A stretch of DNA of 64,000 nt from the NCBI GenBank assembly GCA_028293765.1, contig JAQGOG010000042.1, positions 37,847 through 101,846 of the forward strand, read 5' to 3'. Numbering within the stretch: position 1 is the first letter of the stretch; each line of letters begins with the position of its first letter. The stretch comes from Gammaproteobacteria bacterium. GTDB taxonomy: Bacteria; Pseudomonadota; Gammaproteobacteria; Steroidobacterales; Steroidobacteraceae. Positions 45,994-54,913 of the stretch are shown here, piece by piece. Below the pieces are notes generated by a model, which had not been told where the DNA came from, made no database searches, and saw only the letters and a list, made by a program, of their open reading frames with translations. The translations under genes and the position numbers were made by a program.

Positions 45994-47226
45994 ATGAACG
46001 CAACCGCGACATTCGAAGCGCACGGGGCCTCCCGCGCAACCGCGACGCTGCTGCTGTGCTTTTGCACCGCCGTGATCGAAGGAATCGATCTGCAATCGAT
46101 GGGCATCGCCGCACCGAAACTCGGCCCGGAGTTCCATCTGTCGAAGGAGCTGCTCGGCTACGCGCTCATGGCGAGCCCGGCCGGCCTGTTCTTCGGCTCC
46201 TTCATCGGCGGCCGCATGGCGGACCTGTGGGGTCGCAAGGGTGCCCTCGTGCTGGCCACCGTCGTCTTCGGTGTCTTCCAGCTCAGCACGGCCTGGGCGC
46301 CGGACTATCGGACTTTGCTGGTCATCCGGTTCCTGTGCGGACTGGGACTGGGCGGCGCGCTGCCCAACCTCATTGCATTGACGGCGGAGGCCTCTGGCGG
46401 CCGCAATAACATTTTGAACGTGGTGATCACGATCGCCGGAATGCCCATGGGAGGCGCCATCGCGAGCTGGATCGCACTCCTCACGGGCACGAGCGCCGAC
46501 TGGCGCAGCGTTTTCTACGTGGGCGGCATCGCACCGCTGCTCCTGGCGCCGGTGATGGTCTGTGCGCTCCCCGAATCGAAGTTGTTTCGGGAGGCGAAAG
46601 CCGCGGCGCTGCGGGAGGGACGGGCGCAAGCCATTCTCGAGACCCTGTTTGGCCACCCAAGGGCCGGGGCGACCCTGCTGCTGTGGACGAGTTTCTTCTT
46701 TACTACCGTCGTGACCTATCTCCTTCTCGGCTGGCTCCCCGTGCTGATGGTGGCGAGGGGCTTCTCCAACTCGGATGCCTTCCTGATTCAGATCATGTTC
46801 AACGCCGGGGCGGTGGTAGGCTCTATTTTCCTGGGGTGGCTCATGCAACGGCGTCGGAGTGTGCTGCTACTGTTGACTTCCTACGTGGGAGTCGCCGCCG
46901 GACTGCTCGCGCTGGCTTCGGTGGGCAAAGATCTCGTCGTCGTCCTGACAGCAGTCGCCGCGATTGGCGGCTTCCTGCTCGGCGCACAGTACATTCTCTA
47001 CGGACTGACTCCCGAGTACTACCGCATCGAGACGCGTGGCACCGGTACCGGCGCCGCCGTAGCTGCGAGCAGACTCGGCTCGGCTACGGGCCCCTTGCTC
47101 GCGGGCGTGTTGCTGGGAGCCGGAGCGAGCGCAAGTCACGTGCTGCAGGCACTCTTGCCGATAACAGGCGGGGCCGCTCTCGCCGCGGTCCTTCTGCTCT
47201 TCCTGAAGCCTGCCAGATCGACATAG
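45994..47226 (+). CDS. MFS transporter, aromatic acid:H+ symporter family (MhpT-like)
   Basis: A 410-residue, 12-helix importer. The AAHS pattern is clear: IEGIDLQSMGIAAPKL in helix 1, GGRMADLWGRKGAL in the loop 2-3, GLGLGGALPNLIALTAEA in helix 4 and GTGTGAAVAASRLGSATGPLLAG in helix 11. It is closest, by eye, to MhpT, which imports 3-(3-hydroxyphenyl)propionate. It may feed aromatic acids to the catabolic genes at 24-31 kb, but there is no linkage in transcription. The start codon is the ATG at 45994. Confidence 0.84.
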   Translation: MNATATFEAHGASRATATLLLCFCTAVIEGIDLQSMGIAAPKLGPEFHLSKELLGYALMASPAGLFFGSFIGGRMADLWGRKGALVLATVVFGVFQLSTAWAPDYRTLLVIRFLCGLGLGGALPNLIALTAEASGGRNNILNVVITIAGMPMGGAIASWIALLTGTSADWRSVFYVGGIAPLLLAPVMVCALPESKLFREAKAAALREGRAQAILETLFGHPRAGATLLLWTSFFFTTVVTYLLLGWLPVLMVARGFSNSDAFLIQIMFNAGAVVGSIFLGWLMQRRRSVLLLLTSYVGVAAGLLALASVGKDLVVVLTAVAAIGGFLLGAQYILYGLTPEYYRIETRGTGTGAAVAASRLGSATGPLLAGVLLGAGASASHVLQALLPITGGAALAAVLLLFLKPARST

Positions 47227-47270
47227 TCGGCAAGCGCTCCCCCGCAGGCGCGGCCGGAGCTCAGCCGCTC

Positions 47271-47699
47271 TCAACGCAACGAATGCAGCGTTTGCAATGT
47301 GGTCTCACGGAGCTTCGTGATCGCCTCATCGATTCGATTGACGGCTGCGTCGTCGTCTTTGCCGAGCGCCTCCCAGTTCTCGCCCCAGACCTTCTGCAGG
47401 CTCGTAGCCTGCTGCGTAACCTGCGCGGGCATGACGTCGGAAAGATCCCGGATCACGATTACGTAGGTCCAGCCGGTGCGCGGGTTCCCGCCGTTGGCGT
47501 CCCGATCGTATTGTGCGAGGAATACCACGCGCTCGAACTCGGCCAGCTTGGTCAAAATGTCGAAGCCGGCGGTCCGAACGTTCCGATTGCGCTCGGTGTG
47601 CTCGTTGCGCCACGTGTTGTAGCCGAGGCTGCTCAACGCCACCATGAGGCTGATGAGTGCTACGGCGTTGTTACGGACCTGACTCCGAAACGATGTCAT
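47271..47699 (-). CDS. Membrane-anchored protein of unknown function
   Basis: A 142-residue protein with one N-terminal helix (about 10-28, NAVALISLMVALSSLGYNTW) and a helical, soluble remainder that contains WTYVIVIRDLSDVMPA and ENWEALGKDDDAAVNRIDEA. The start at 47699 is chosen because it places the helix at the N terminus. I do not recognise a family. It lies 14 bases downstream of the molybdoenzyme gene on the same strand, so it is probably the last gene of that operon and might be an accessory membrane subunit. Confidence 0.68.
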   Translation of the reverse strand: MTSFRSQVRNNAVALISLMVALSSLGYNTWRNEHTERNRNVRTAGFDILTKLAEFERVVFLAQYDRDANGGNPRTGWTYVIVIRDLSDVMPAQVTQQATSLQKVWGENWEALGKDDDAAVNRIDEAITKLRETTLQTLHSLR

Positions 47700-47713
47700 G
47701 GAGTGGCGGGCGA

Positions 47714-48496
47714 TCAGATGCCGGCGTACCACTGGTAGCCGCGATCCTCCCAATAGCCGCCCTTACCTCGGGCTATCCCGCGGTAACTGTCGATAGCCTC
47801 GATGCGCATGAGGTATTTTGCCATTTTGTAACCCAACTGACGCTCCAGCCGCAATCGCAGCGGCGCGCCGTGGCGAACCGCCAGCGGCCGATCGTTCATG
47901 TCGTAGGCGAGAATCGTTTGCGGGTGCATTGCATCGACCAGATCGATGGTCTCGTAGTATTGTCCGGTTCCATCCAGCGTCAGTTCGAGCGAATCGGCGC
48001 AATAAAACGCGAGGTATCGGGCGCCGGGTTTCAGCCGCGCCTGCTGTAGGACAGCACTCAGGCGCGCTCCCCGCCACTTGGCGATGCAACTCCAGCCTTC
48101 CACGCAATCATGTCGCGTGATCTGAGTGCGGGAAGCCATCCTGCGCAGCTCTTCGAGCGACAGCTCGAGGGGCTGCTCCACCAGCCCGCCGACCACGAGA
48201 CGCCAGTCGGCAAAGCTCGCCTGCGCGAGGCGGTTGTACTCCTCGGTATCCGGATTCGTGGTGCCGTTGGCGCGAAAGCTCGTTGAGATGTCACGCACGG
48301 AGTATTCAGGCGCAAGGGTATTCCGACCGAGAAGCAGGCGCTGCACGCCCTTTGTCCAGCCTTCCGCGTAGTCCAACGTGGAGTTGACTCGGTCCGACTG
48401 AGAAATTCGGTCGCATGCGCCCAACGCCAGGCCTCCAATGGTCGCCAGCGCACGCTGCAGCCACCGTCGACGATCGACTCCAGAGCCGTGCGTCAT
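47714..48496 (-). CDS. Exported molybdopterin-dependent oxidoreductase, sulfite oxidase family
   Basis: A 260-residue protein with a single Oxidored_molyb domain. The molybdenum-coordinating cysteine is Cys131 in RHDCVEGWSCIAKWRG. The N terminus has a twin-arginine-like motif (DRRRWLQRAL) and a hydrophobic stretch ending in LGAC, so it may be exported folded by Tat and possibly lipid-anchored. Its start overlaps the stop of the cytochrome b561 gene (ATGA). This pairing resembles SorA-SorB and MsrP-MsrQ systems, in which the heme protein carries electrons. Substrate unknown; too short for a complete sulfite oxidase with dimerisation domain. Confidence 0.85.
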   Translation of the reverse strand: MTHGSGVDRRRWLQRALATIGGLALGACDRISQSDRVNSTLDYAEGWTKGVQRLLLGRNTLAPEYSVRDISTSFRANGTTNPDTEEYNRLAQASFADWRLVVGGLVEQPLELSLEELRRMASRTQITRHDCVEGWSCIAKWRGARLSAVLQQARLKPGARYLAFYCADSLELTLDGTGQYYETIDLVDAMHPQTILAYDMNDRPLAVRHGAPLRLRLERQLGYKMAKYLMRIEAIDSYRGIARGKGGYWEDRGYQWYAGI

Positions 48497-49233
48497 GATC
48501 CCCCCTTCGGCGGCTTGATCACGAACCAACCGGTGACAATGGAGCGCATTTCGGTCAGCGGTCCGGCAGCGAGCACGGCTGCGATGTGGACCAGAAAGAA
48601 CGACACCAGAGCCGCCGCCGTCAGGAAGTGAATGGTCCGGGCGGACTGTCGGCCTCCGAACACAGCCGTCAGAAAATGCACGCGCGCGTCCATGCCGGGC
48701 GACATCGTGAGCCCTGTAAGGGCCATCAGAGGCAGCAGGCCAAACAGTACGGCGAGATAGGTCAGCTTCTGCAGCACGTTGTAGTGCCGAGCCTCCTGGC
48801 CGTGCGGAAAGCGAAGTCGCAGGTGCTCGAGCAGGGAGCTGCCGATGTGGCGCACCTGTTCACGAGTAGGCGCCAGAACGCAGCGTACGCGGCCGCTCAC
48901 CAATGCATAGATGACATACACGAGCCCGTTCAGCACGAACAGCCAGGCAAAAAAGAAGTGCCAGCGGCGTCCGTCGGCGAGATCCTGCCATCCCGGCAGT
49001 GTGATCCAGCCCGGGAACGCGGCCGATCGACCCGATCCGAATGCGATGAAGGGACTGCCGAAGGTCGATGACTCGCCCCAGTAAAGCGCCGGATGCGCGT
49101 TGAGGATCTGCAGCCCGCTCATCAACAGCACGAGCAGACACAGGGCGTTGAGCCAATGGGTAAGGCGAACGAGGAGCGGATGCCGGTAAACGGCAATCCG
49201 CCCGCGACTAAGTGCTCGGTCCGCTACTGGCAT
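48493..49233 (-). CDS. Cytochrome b561-family membrane subunit
   Basis: A 246-residue, four- to five-helix membrane heme protein (thiosulfate reductase cytochrome b/Ni-hydrogenase b type). Candidate heme-ligating histidines are in RLTHWLNALCLLVLLMSG, WHFFFAWLFVLNG and the late helices (IHFLTAAALVSFFLVHI). The ATG at 49233 is chosen; a TTG five codons earlier is possible. It should transfer electrons between the quinone pool and the periplasmic molybdoenzyme encoded directly downstream, with which it is translationally coupled. Confidence 0.86.
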   Translation of the reverse strand: MPVADRALSRGRIAVYRHPLLVRLTHWLNALCLLVLLMSGLQILNAHPALYWGESSTFGSPFIAFGSGRSAAFPGWITLPGWQDLADGRRWHFFFAWLFVLNGLVYVIYALVSGRVRCVLAPTREQVRHIGSSLLEHLRLRFPHGQEARHYNVLQKLTYLAVLFGLLPLMALTGLTMSPGMDARVHFLTAVFGGRQSARTIHFLTAAALVSFFLVHIAAVLAAGPLTEMRSIVTGWFVIKPPKGGS

Positions 49234-49254
49234 GACGACCTGCGCCAAGGAAAG

Positions 49255-49848
49255 TCACATAGGCGGCGTGGCGCCGTTCTCACCCACTGCGACGCCGTTG
49301 GAACTGAGACCACCACCCGGCGTCTGCACGACGATCAGGAACGCTGGGACCCCTGCTTTGGCCATCGATCGCTCGCCCTTGGTGATCTGCACGATCGGCA
49401 CCCCCTTTGGTACGACGATCTTGCGTTCTCCATTCGGGTACGTGACCTGCAACTCGCGGCCCTTCGCCTCCGTCGTCACTTTACCCACGGTGCCGTTGGT
49501 CATCATCGAGCCTTTCTTGAGGTCCCAGTCGTAGTGCCCTTCGCCTGCCTTCACGCCGGGCGGAAACACGTGGACCTCCAGAGACCGCCCGGTGCCATCC
49601 TTCTGCGGCATCTCCGCGGTGCCGATGAAACTCCCCGGCTGGATCGCATCGACTTCGACCGGCTTCAAAACCGAGACGTTCCAGTCCTTCGCGAGTGCAA
49701 TGCTGTGGGTCTTGCCGTCCGCCGACTTCAGCGTCAGCGTGTCATTTTCGATCGCCACGATGATCCCTCGCGCCACGCCCGGAGGCGCCTGGCCGAAGAC
49801 CGTCAGGGGCAGGAGGAGAGCCGCGGCCAAGGTGAGTATTCTTTTCAT
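49255..49848 (-). CDS. Secreted protein of unknown function linked to molybdoenzyme genes
   Basis: A 197-residue protein with a signal peptide (about 1-20, FGQA). The mature part is beta-rich, with a small barrel-like pattern (GIIVAIENDTLTLKSADGKTH) and KIVVPKGVPIVQITKGE, resembling the DUF5666-type OB folds but not clearly a member. It is the first gene of a four-gene minus-strand set with cytochrome b561, the molybdoenzyme and the membrane-anchored protein. It might bind a metal or product in the periplasm. No catalytic motif is visible. Confidence 0.72.
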   Translation of the reverse strand: MKRILTLAAALLLPLTVFGQAPPGVARGIIVAIENDTLTLKSADGKTHSIALAKDWNVSVLKPVEVDAIQPGSFIGTAEMPQKDGTGRSLEVHVFPPGVKAGEGHYDWDLKKGSMMTNGTVGKVTTEAKGRELQVTYPNGERKIVVPKGVPIVQITKGERSMAKAGVPAFLIVVQTPGGGLSSNGVAVGENGATPPM

Positions 49849-49975
49849 GACGGACCTGATGTTGGTGGCAGGTGTTCATTATTCAGCATCCGCCGTGGCG
49901 CTGCACTGTTCCCGGGCCGCCTGGAGGTCACGCGTCGACCTACCTCTGTGGCAACCCCCCGACTTCCAGGCTCGG

Positions 49976-51280
49976 TCAACCCGCGTAGCGCTGAGCGAGT
50001 GTCCGGTACAACGGCGCCGACAGCAATTTCGAGATCGTCGTCGCGACCGCGGCCGTTATCATGAGCGGCAGCACCATGGCGTGCTCGCTGGTCATTTCCA
50101 TCACGATGACAAACGACGTCAGCGGCGCCTGTGTTACGCCGGCTAGATAGCCGCACATCCCAAGAATCGCAAACGGCACGGCAGTGACCTGGCCGGAGAG
50201 ATCCGCAACGAATTGCCCGAGGCCGGCCCCTACGGACAGCGACGGGGCCAGCAAACCCGCCGGAATACCGCTTAAGGAAGCGGCGAGCGTCGCCAGTGCC
50301 CGAGCCGGCGCGTAGATCCAGGGAAGATGGACATTGCTCTCGAGGATCGAGCGCGCTTCCGCGTACCCGGTCCCATAGGTCAGCCCCCCAGAGACAGCAC
50401 CGAGGACTGCTACTACCAGCCCGCATAGGGCGGCGAACAGGGCCGGACGGTTCCTTTGAAACTCTCCGAGGATGCTCGGCAGCCCGCCGACTCCAACGAG
50501 GGTGAGGCGGCTGAACAAGCCCCCCGCAAGCCCTCCGGCGATCGCCACCACGAACGTGCCTGGCGACACAGCTTGCGAGGCCGTGGATACGGTGGGCTGT
50601 CCGAAATAGGTGTAATCGCCCAGGATCGCGATCGCCACGACGCCCGCAAGAACGACGGCCGTCAATGTGGCCCCGCTGGCGCGCTCTTCGAACGAGCGCG
50701 ACAGCTCTTCGATCGCAAAGACGATCCCGGCGAGGGGAGTGTTGAATGCGGCGGCCACCCCGGCAGCACCGCCCGCCAGAATCAAGGCTCGGCGCTGTGC
50801 ACTCGTCCCACCGTGCGGCATCCAACGGCCGAAGGTATTTGCGATGGCGGCGCCGACATGGACAGTCGGGCCTTCGCGCCCGATGGACCCGCCGCAAAGC
50901 AGCCCAACACAGGCCAGGACCATGCGGCCGATGACTACGTGCGGTTTGAGCAGCCGCAGACCCTTCTCGCCGACTTCCGGTTGCAGCACGAAGATGGTCT
51001 GCGGAATTCCGCTGCCTTCGGCTCCGCGGAAGAATCTTCTCGTTAGCCAGGCAATGACACCAAAGCCGAGTGGCGCCAGAAGCCACGGCCACCACGGCGA
51101 GACCACCAAAAGCCGCCGTAGTGCCAGCTGGGCGACGTCGGCCAACCGGGCAAATGCGACAGCCACCAGGCCCACAGCTACTGCCGCGGTCCAGAGCACG
51201 AGCCGCCCTCTCCAGTGGTGAATCGAGAGAACCGCGCGTCCCGCATTGCGGACGACGTCCCGGGTTGGAAGCAGGGTCAA
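49976..51280 (-). CDS. ClC-family chloride channel/transporter
   Basis: A 434-residue multi-helix membrane protein. The selectivity-filter motifs of ClC proteins are GSGIP (about 79-83), GREGPTVHVG with the gating glutamate, and GIPAGLLAPSLSVGAGLG. Whether it is an exchanger or channel depends on the internal proton-gate residue, which I did not resolve. The start is uncertain: the frame is open to an ATG at 51415, which adds 45 residues of Arg/Cys-rich sequence; I prefer the TTG at 51278-51280, whose protein starts closer to the first helix. No CBS domains follow. Confidence 0.85.
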   Translation of the reverse strand: MTLLPTRDVVRNAGRAVLSIHHWRGRLVLWTAAVAVGLVAVAFARLADVAQLALRRLLVVSPWWPWLLAPLGFGVIAWLTRRFFRGAEGSGIPQTIFVLQPEVGEKGLRLLKPHVVIGRMVLACVGLLCGGSIGREGPTVHVGAAIANTFGRWMPHGGTSAQRRALILAGGAAGVAAAFNTPLAGIVFAIEELSRSFEERASGATLTAVVLAGVVAIAILGDYTYFGQPTVSTASQAVSPGTFVVAIAGGLAGGLFSRLTLVGVGGLPSILGEFQRNRPALFAALCGLVVAVLGAVSGGLTYGTGYAEARSILESNVHLPWIYAPARALATLAASLSGIPAGLLAPSLSVGAGLGQFVADLSGQVTAVPFAILGMCGYLAGVTQAPLTSFVIVMEMTSEHAMVLPLMITAAVATTISKLLSAPLYRTLAQRYAG

Positions 51281-51488
51281 TTGAGGACCGCCACAGGATT
51301 CCGTGACATCGGTTGTAACCGTGTGACTCGTACAGCATGGCTTACGCAGCCGGGACGGCCATTCTAGCGGTCCGCGCGCTCCCACGCCGGCCCTCCTTAG
51401 GCGCGCCAGGAACATTTGCGATTACCCCGCGTTGCTAACCGTGCCGACAGGCGTAATTCGCTGTTGTAAGAGTAATAAGGGGGAAATC

Positions 51489-51566
51489 ATGGGCCGTGGA
51501 ATCCTGCTGTGGCTGCTGGGTGTGCCGATCCCGATCATCATCCTGCTCGCCCTGATCTGGCGTTGA
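51489..51566 (+). CDS. 25-residue membrane peptide
   Basis: A very small gene with a strong AGGGGGAAA ribosome site. Apart from the first residues and the final Arg the product is one hydrophobic helix (GILLWLLGVPIPIIILLALI). It lies 21 bases upstream of the 306-residue membrane protein and the two are likely co-transcribed. The strong ribosome site and pure helix composition argue that it is translated. Its function is unknown; regulating or completing its neighbour is a reasonable guess. Confidence 0.65.
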   Translation: MGRGILLWLLGVPIPIIILLALIWR

Positions 51567-51587
51567 AGCACCACTGAGGAGATCACG

Positions 51588-52508
51588 ATGGATAGACTTG
51601 CGAACGAGCGCCTCAGTCCGCTCGCGGGCAGCGGCGCCCCAACAGTTGAAGCACCGACGTCAGCCGTGTCCTGGGCAGCGATCGTCGCGGGAGCCGTCGT
51701 AGCGGCAGCCGTCTCGCTGATCCTGTTGGCTGTGGCTTCCGGCCTGGGCCTGGCCTCCGTATCGCCCTGGCCCAACAGCGGCGCATCCCTGACCACCTTC
51801 TCGGTGATGACCGCGATCGGGCTCATCGTCGTGCAGTGGGTCGCTTCGGGAACCGGCGGCTACATCACCGGACGGCTGCGAACGAAGTGGGTGGGTACGC
51901 ATACACACGAAGTTTTCTTTCGCGATACAGCCCATGGTTTCATAACCTGGGCCCTGGCAACCGTGCTCGTGGCGAGCATCCTGGCCTCGGCGACTTCATC
52001 GCTCGTGAGCGCGGGGGCTCACGGGGCCGCCACGGTTGCCGCCGGGGCGGCCCAGGGCGCTAGCGAGGGTGCGGCGAACCAGGGTGCGGCGAACTCGATA
52101 CAATCCGGCGTTTCCCCTGGCACCTCGGTAGCCGGGTATGACGTCGATACGCTGTTCCGTTCGGCCCGCCCCGATGGCAATGCTTCGATGGCCGATGCGC
52201 GCACCGAGGCGGCACGCATCCTGGCGAAGGGGATGACGACAGGCGACATTCCGGCTGCGGATCGAACGTACCTTGCGCAACTTGTGGCGGCCCGAACCGG
52301 GATCTCCGACACCGACGCACAGAAACGCGTGGACGACGTCATCGCGCAAGTGCAGGCAGCTGAAGTGAAGGCCCGCCAAGCTGCGGACGATGCCCGGAAG
52401 GCGAGCGCGGCAGCTTCTATCTTCACGAGCCTGTCGATGGTGATTGGTGCATTCATTGCCTGTGCGGCGGCGGCGTTAGGCGGTCAGCTGAGAGACCAGC
52501 ACCCTTGA
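51588..52508 (+). CDS. Membrane protein of unknown function with long Ala-rich periplasmic loop
   Basis: A 306-residue protein. Helices are visible at about 28-58 (two turns WAAIVAGAVVAAAVSLILL), 70-95, 118-140 and at the C terminus (SMVIGAFIACAAAALGGQL). Between the third and last lies a 130-residue hydrophilic segment with Ala/Gly repeats (GAAQGASEGAANQGAAN) and a coiled-coil (VQAAEVKARQAADDARKA). I do not recognise a named family, although similar proteins are common in proteobacteria. A GAGGAGA site precedes the ATG. It follows the 25-residue peptide gene. Confidence 0.75.
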   Translation: MDRLANERLSPLAGSGAPTVEAPTSAVSWAAIVAGAVVAAAVSLILLAVASGLGLASVSPWPNSGASLTTFSVMTAIGLIVVQWVASGTGGYITGRLRTKWVGTHTHEVFFRDTAHGFITWALATVLVASILASATSSLVSAGAHGAATVAAGAAQGASEGAANQGAANSIQSGVSPGTSVAGYDVDTLFRSARPDGNASMADARTEAARILAKGMTTGDIPAADRTYLAQLVAARTGISDTDAQKRVDDVIAQVQAAEVKARQAADDARKASAAASIFTSLSMVIGAFIACAAAALGGQLRDQHP

Positions 52509-52646
52509 CTGGCGTCTGCCGGTACGCGCGAGCAAGCAGCCGGAATGCAGCCAGAGCTAATGCCGTGATGAGACGTGTTTTCTTGACACGCTCATTCCCT
52601 TTGCACGCCGATTTGGGCGAAGGCCCGGTCGGCGAGTCAGACGCGC

Positions 52647-54899
52647 CTATGAGTCGAGGAGCTTGTCGAGCGTGACCGGCAGTGAGCGGACACGCTTGCC
52701 GGTCGCGTGAAAGATAGCGTTGATGACAGCCGCGGCCGTGCCAACGATACCGATCTCGCCCACCCCCTTCACACCGAGCGGGGTGACTTCCGGATCGGGC
52801 TCGTCGACAAAAATCACCTCGATATCCCGAATGTCGGCGTGCGCCGGAATGTGGTACTCGCCAAGGTTGCGATTCATGCAGCGGCCGATGCGATGGTCGG
52901 TGAGCGCTTCCTCGTGAAGTGCCATGCCGATACCCATCACGACACCGCCGAGAATCTGGCTGCGGGCCGTCTTCGGATTGATGATCCGGGCGGCCGCCAC
53001 CGCGATGACGATGCGGGTTACGCGCACCACGCCGAGCTCCTCGTCAACCTTCACTTCCGCGAATATCGCACTATGTGTGTTGCGCGACTTGCGACTCTGG
53101 CCGCTCGAACCGCTACGCGACGCAGGAGTATCCTCGACTTCGATCGTTTCCAGGCCGGCCGCGCTCATGGCATCGCCGAATGAAATCGAGCGCGCGGGAT
53201 CGGACTTGAGCGCGATGCGGCCGTGCGCCAACGTAACATCCTCGAGCCTGGCACCGCCGAGCGGTTGCCCTTCGATCTGGTCCGCGGCGACGAGCAGCTT
53301 CTCCGCGACTGCCCTGCAGGCAACCTGAACGGCGGCCCCCACTGATGCGGCCATGGACGATCCGCCTTCTGCCGGGGACTCGGGCAGACTGCTGTCGCCC
53401 AGCGTTGCGGTGACTTTCTCGATCGGCAGGCCGAGTGTGTCGGCGGCGACCTGCGCCATGACCGTGTAGGTTCCGGTTCCAATGTCAGATCCGGCGGTCG
53501 CGACTTCGAGATCGCCGTTCGGCAAGAGCCTGGCGTGCACCGCCATCTGCCGAAATAACGCATCCCACATGCCGGTGGCGAGACCCAGGCCGACGAGCTC
53601 GCGCCCGTCTTTCATCGAGCGCGGTGCGGGAGTCCGCCTGCTCCAGCCGAACTTCGCCGCGCCCTGGGCGTAAGCCTCACGCAGCGCCTTCGAGGTGAAC
53701 GGCGTATCGTCCATGGCGTTCTTGTCGGAGTAGTTGATCAGCCGGAATTCCAGCGGATCGATGTTCGCAGCGTACGCCATCTCGTCGACGGCGAGCTCGA
53801 ACAGAGTCATGCCCGTCGCTGCGCCCGGCGCACGCATGTCGCCGGATGTGTAGGTATCGACCCGAGCGATAGTGTATTCGGCCGACGCGTTCTCGCACGC
53901 GTAGTTCATCAGTCCCCAGTCACAGACAGTCTCCATGTAATCCTCGAATCGCGATGTCGAGGTGGCGGCGTCGTTTATGATCGCCTGCAGCCGGCCACTT
54001 GGGTCGGTCGCCAGTGCCACCGATTGCACCGCCTCGGGCCGGTGGACATGGCTGAACATCTGCTGACGCGTAAGGACCACCCGCACCGAACGCTCGAGCA
54101 TCTTGGCAGCGAGCGTCGCAAGATAAACCTGGTACTGCGGCCGCAAGCCGGACCCAAAGGCACCGCCGACGTACGGATTTTTTACCCGCACGTGCTCGGG
54201 AGAGAAGCCGAACACCGCGGAGAGATACCCCTGCACATTCTGCGGCCCCTGTGTTTTGTCGTACACGGTGATCCGGCCATCACCTTCCCACACTACAGTG
54301 GTCGCGTGCAGCTCCATCGGATTATGGTAATGCGTCGGCAGATGAAAGTCGGCGGCGATCTTACAGCGCGCGGCGCCGTAAGCGGACTGCGCATCACCGC
54401 GGTTCTTCGGAGCCTCGAACCCACTGCGTTTGTCCTGTGGCACGAATCGGTCGGCGAGGGCCACGGTAAAATCCGTGTTGTGCGTTTCCCTTTCATAGTC
54501 GACCTCGATCAGGGAAGCGGCGTAGCGCGCCACTTCAAGCGAATCGGCGAGGACGACCGCGATGGGTTGGGCGTTGAAAAGGATCCTCTCATCGTAGAGA
54601 GCGCGGAACGGCGAGCCGGGAACGCAGAGGGCGTCCTTGTAGCTGTGGTCAAATCGTGGCAGCTGCGGCCGGTTGACGTGGGTCATCACCTCGACGACGC
54701 CGGAGATCGCGCGCGCATCTTCGTCGTGGATCGCGACGATCCGGCCCTTTGCGATCGAGCTGGAAACGACCCAGCCATAAAGGAGCCTGTCGGCTGGCTG
54801 CTCCGCTGCATAACGCGCTTGCCCGGTAACCTTGGCCACGCCGTCGACCCGGTCGACAGGATCTCCGATACGGGTGGGAGTGAGCGTCGGGGAAGTCAT
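52647..54899 (-). CDS. paoC: Molybdenum-binding subunit of xanthine dehydrogenase-family aldehyde oxidase (PaoC-like)
   Basis: A 750-residue catalytic subunit holding molybdopterin cytosine dinucleotide. It has the N-terminal Ald_Xan_dh_C hammerhead domain (RVDGVAKVTGQARYAAE) and MoCo-binding domains with GGAFGSGL, RAPGAA and the catalytic glutamate in GVKGVGEIG near residue 715. PaoABC in E. coli oxidises aromatic aldehydes to acids, so this enzyme could feed the aromatic pathway. It is the third gene of the set, 14 bases behind the FAD subunit. No PaoD/XdhC chaperone gene is in the window. Confidence 0.9.
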   Translation of the reverse strand: MTSPTLTPTRIGDPVDRVDGVAKVTGQARYAAEQPADRLLYGWVVSSSIAKGRIVAIHDEDARAISGVVEVMTHVNRPQLPRFDHSYKDALCVPGSPFRALYDERILFNAQPIAVVLADSLEVARYAASLIEVDYERETHNTDFTVALADRFVPQDKRSGFEAPKNRGDAQSAYGAARCKIAADFHLPTHYHNPMELHATTVVWEGDGRITVYDKTQGPQNVQGYLSAVFGFSPEHVRVKNPYVGGAFGSGLRPQYQVYLATLAAKMLERSVRVVLTRQQMFSHVHRPEAVQSVALATDPSGRLQAIINDAATSTSRFEDYMETVCDWGLMNYACENASAEYTIARVDTYTSGDMRAPGAATGMTLFELAVDEMAYAANIDPLEFRLINYSDKNAMDDTPFTSKALREAYAQGAAKFGWSRRTPAPRSMKDGRELVGLGLATGMWDALFRQMAVHARLLPNGDLEVATAGSDIGTGTYTVMAQVAADTLGLPIEKVTATLGDSSLPESPAEGGSSMAASVGAAVQVACRAVAEKLLVAADQIEGQPLGGARLEDVTLAHGRIALKSDPARSISFGDAMSAAGLETIEVEDTPASRSGSSGQSRKSRNTHSAIFAEVKVDEELGVVRVTRIVIAVAAARIINPKTARSQILGGVVMGIGMALHEEALTDHRIGRCMNRNLGEYHIPAHADIRDIEVIFVDEPDPEVTPLGVKGVGEIGIVGTAAAVINAIFHATGKRVRSLPVTLDKLLDS

Positions 54900-54913
54900 T
54901 GTCGCTCTCTCCT

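Noticed and set aside
49845..51338. Second minus-strand frame of 497 codons overlapping the ClC gene
   Set aside because: It has shadow-like Arg/Gly/Ser composition, while the other frame shows the ClC filter motifs.
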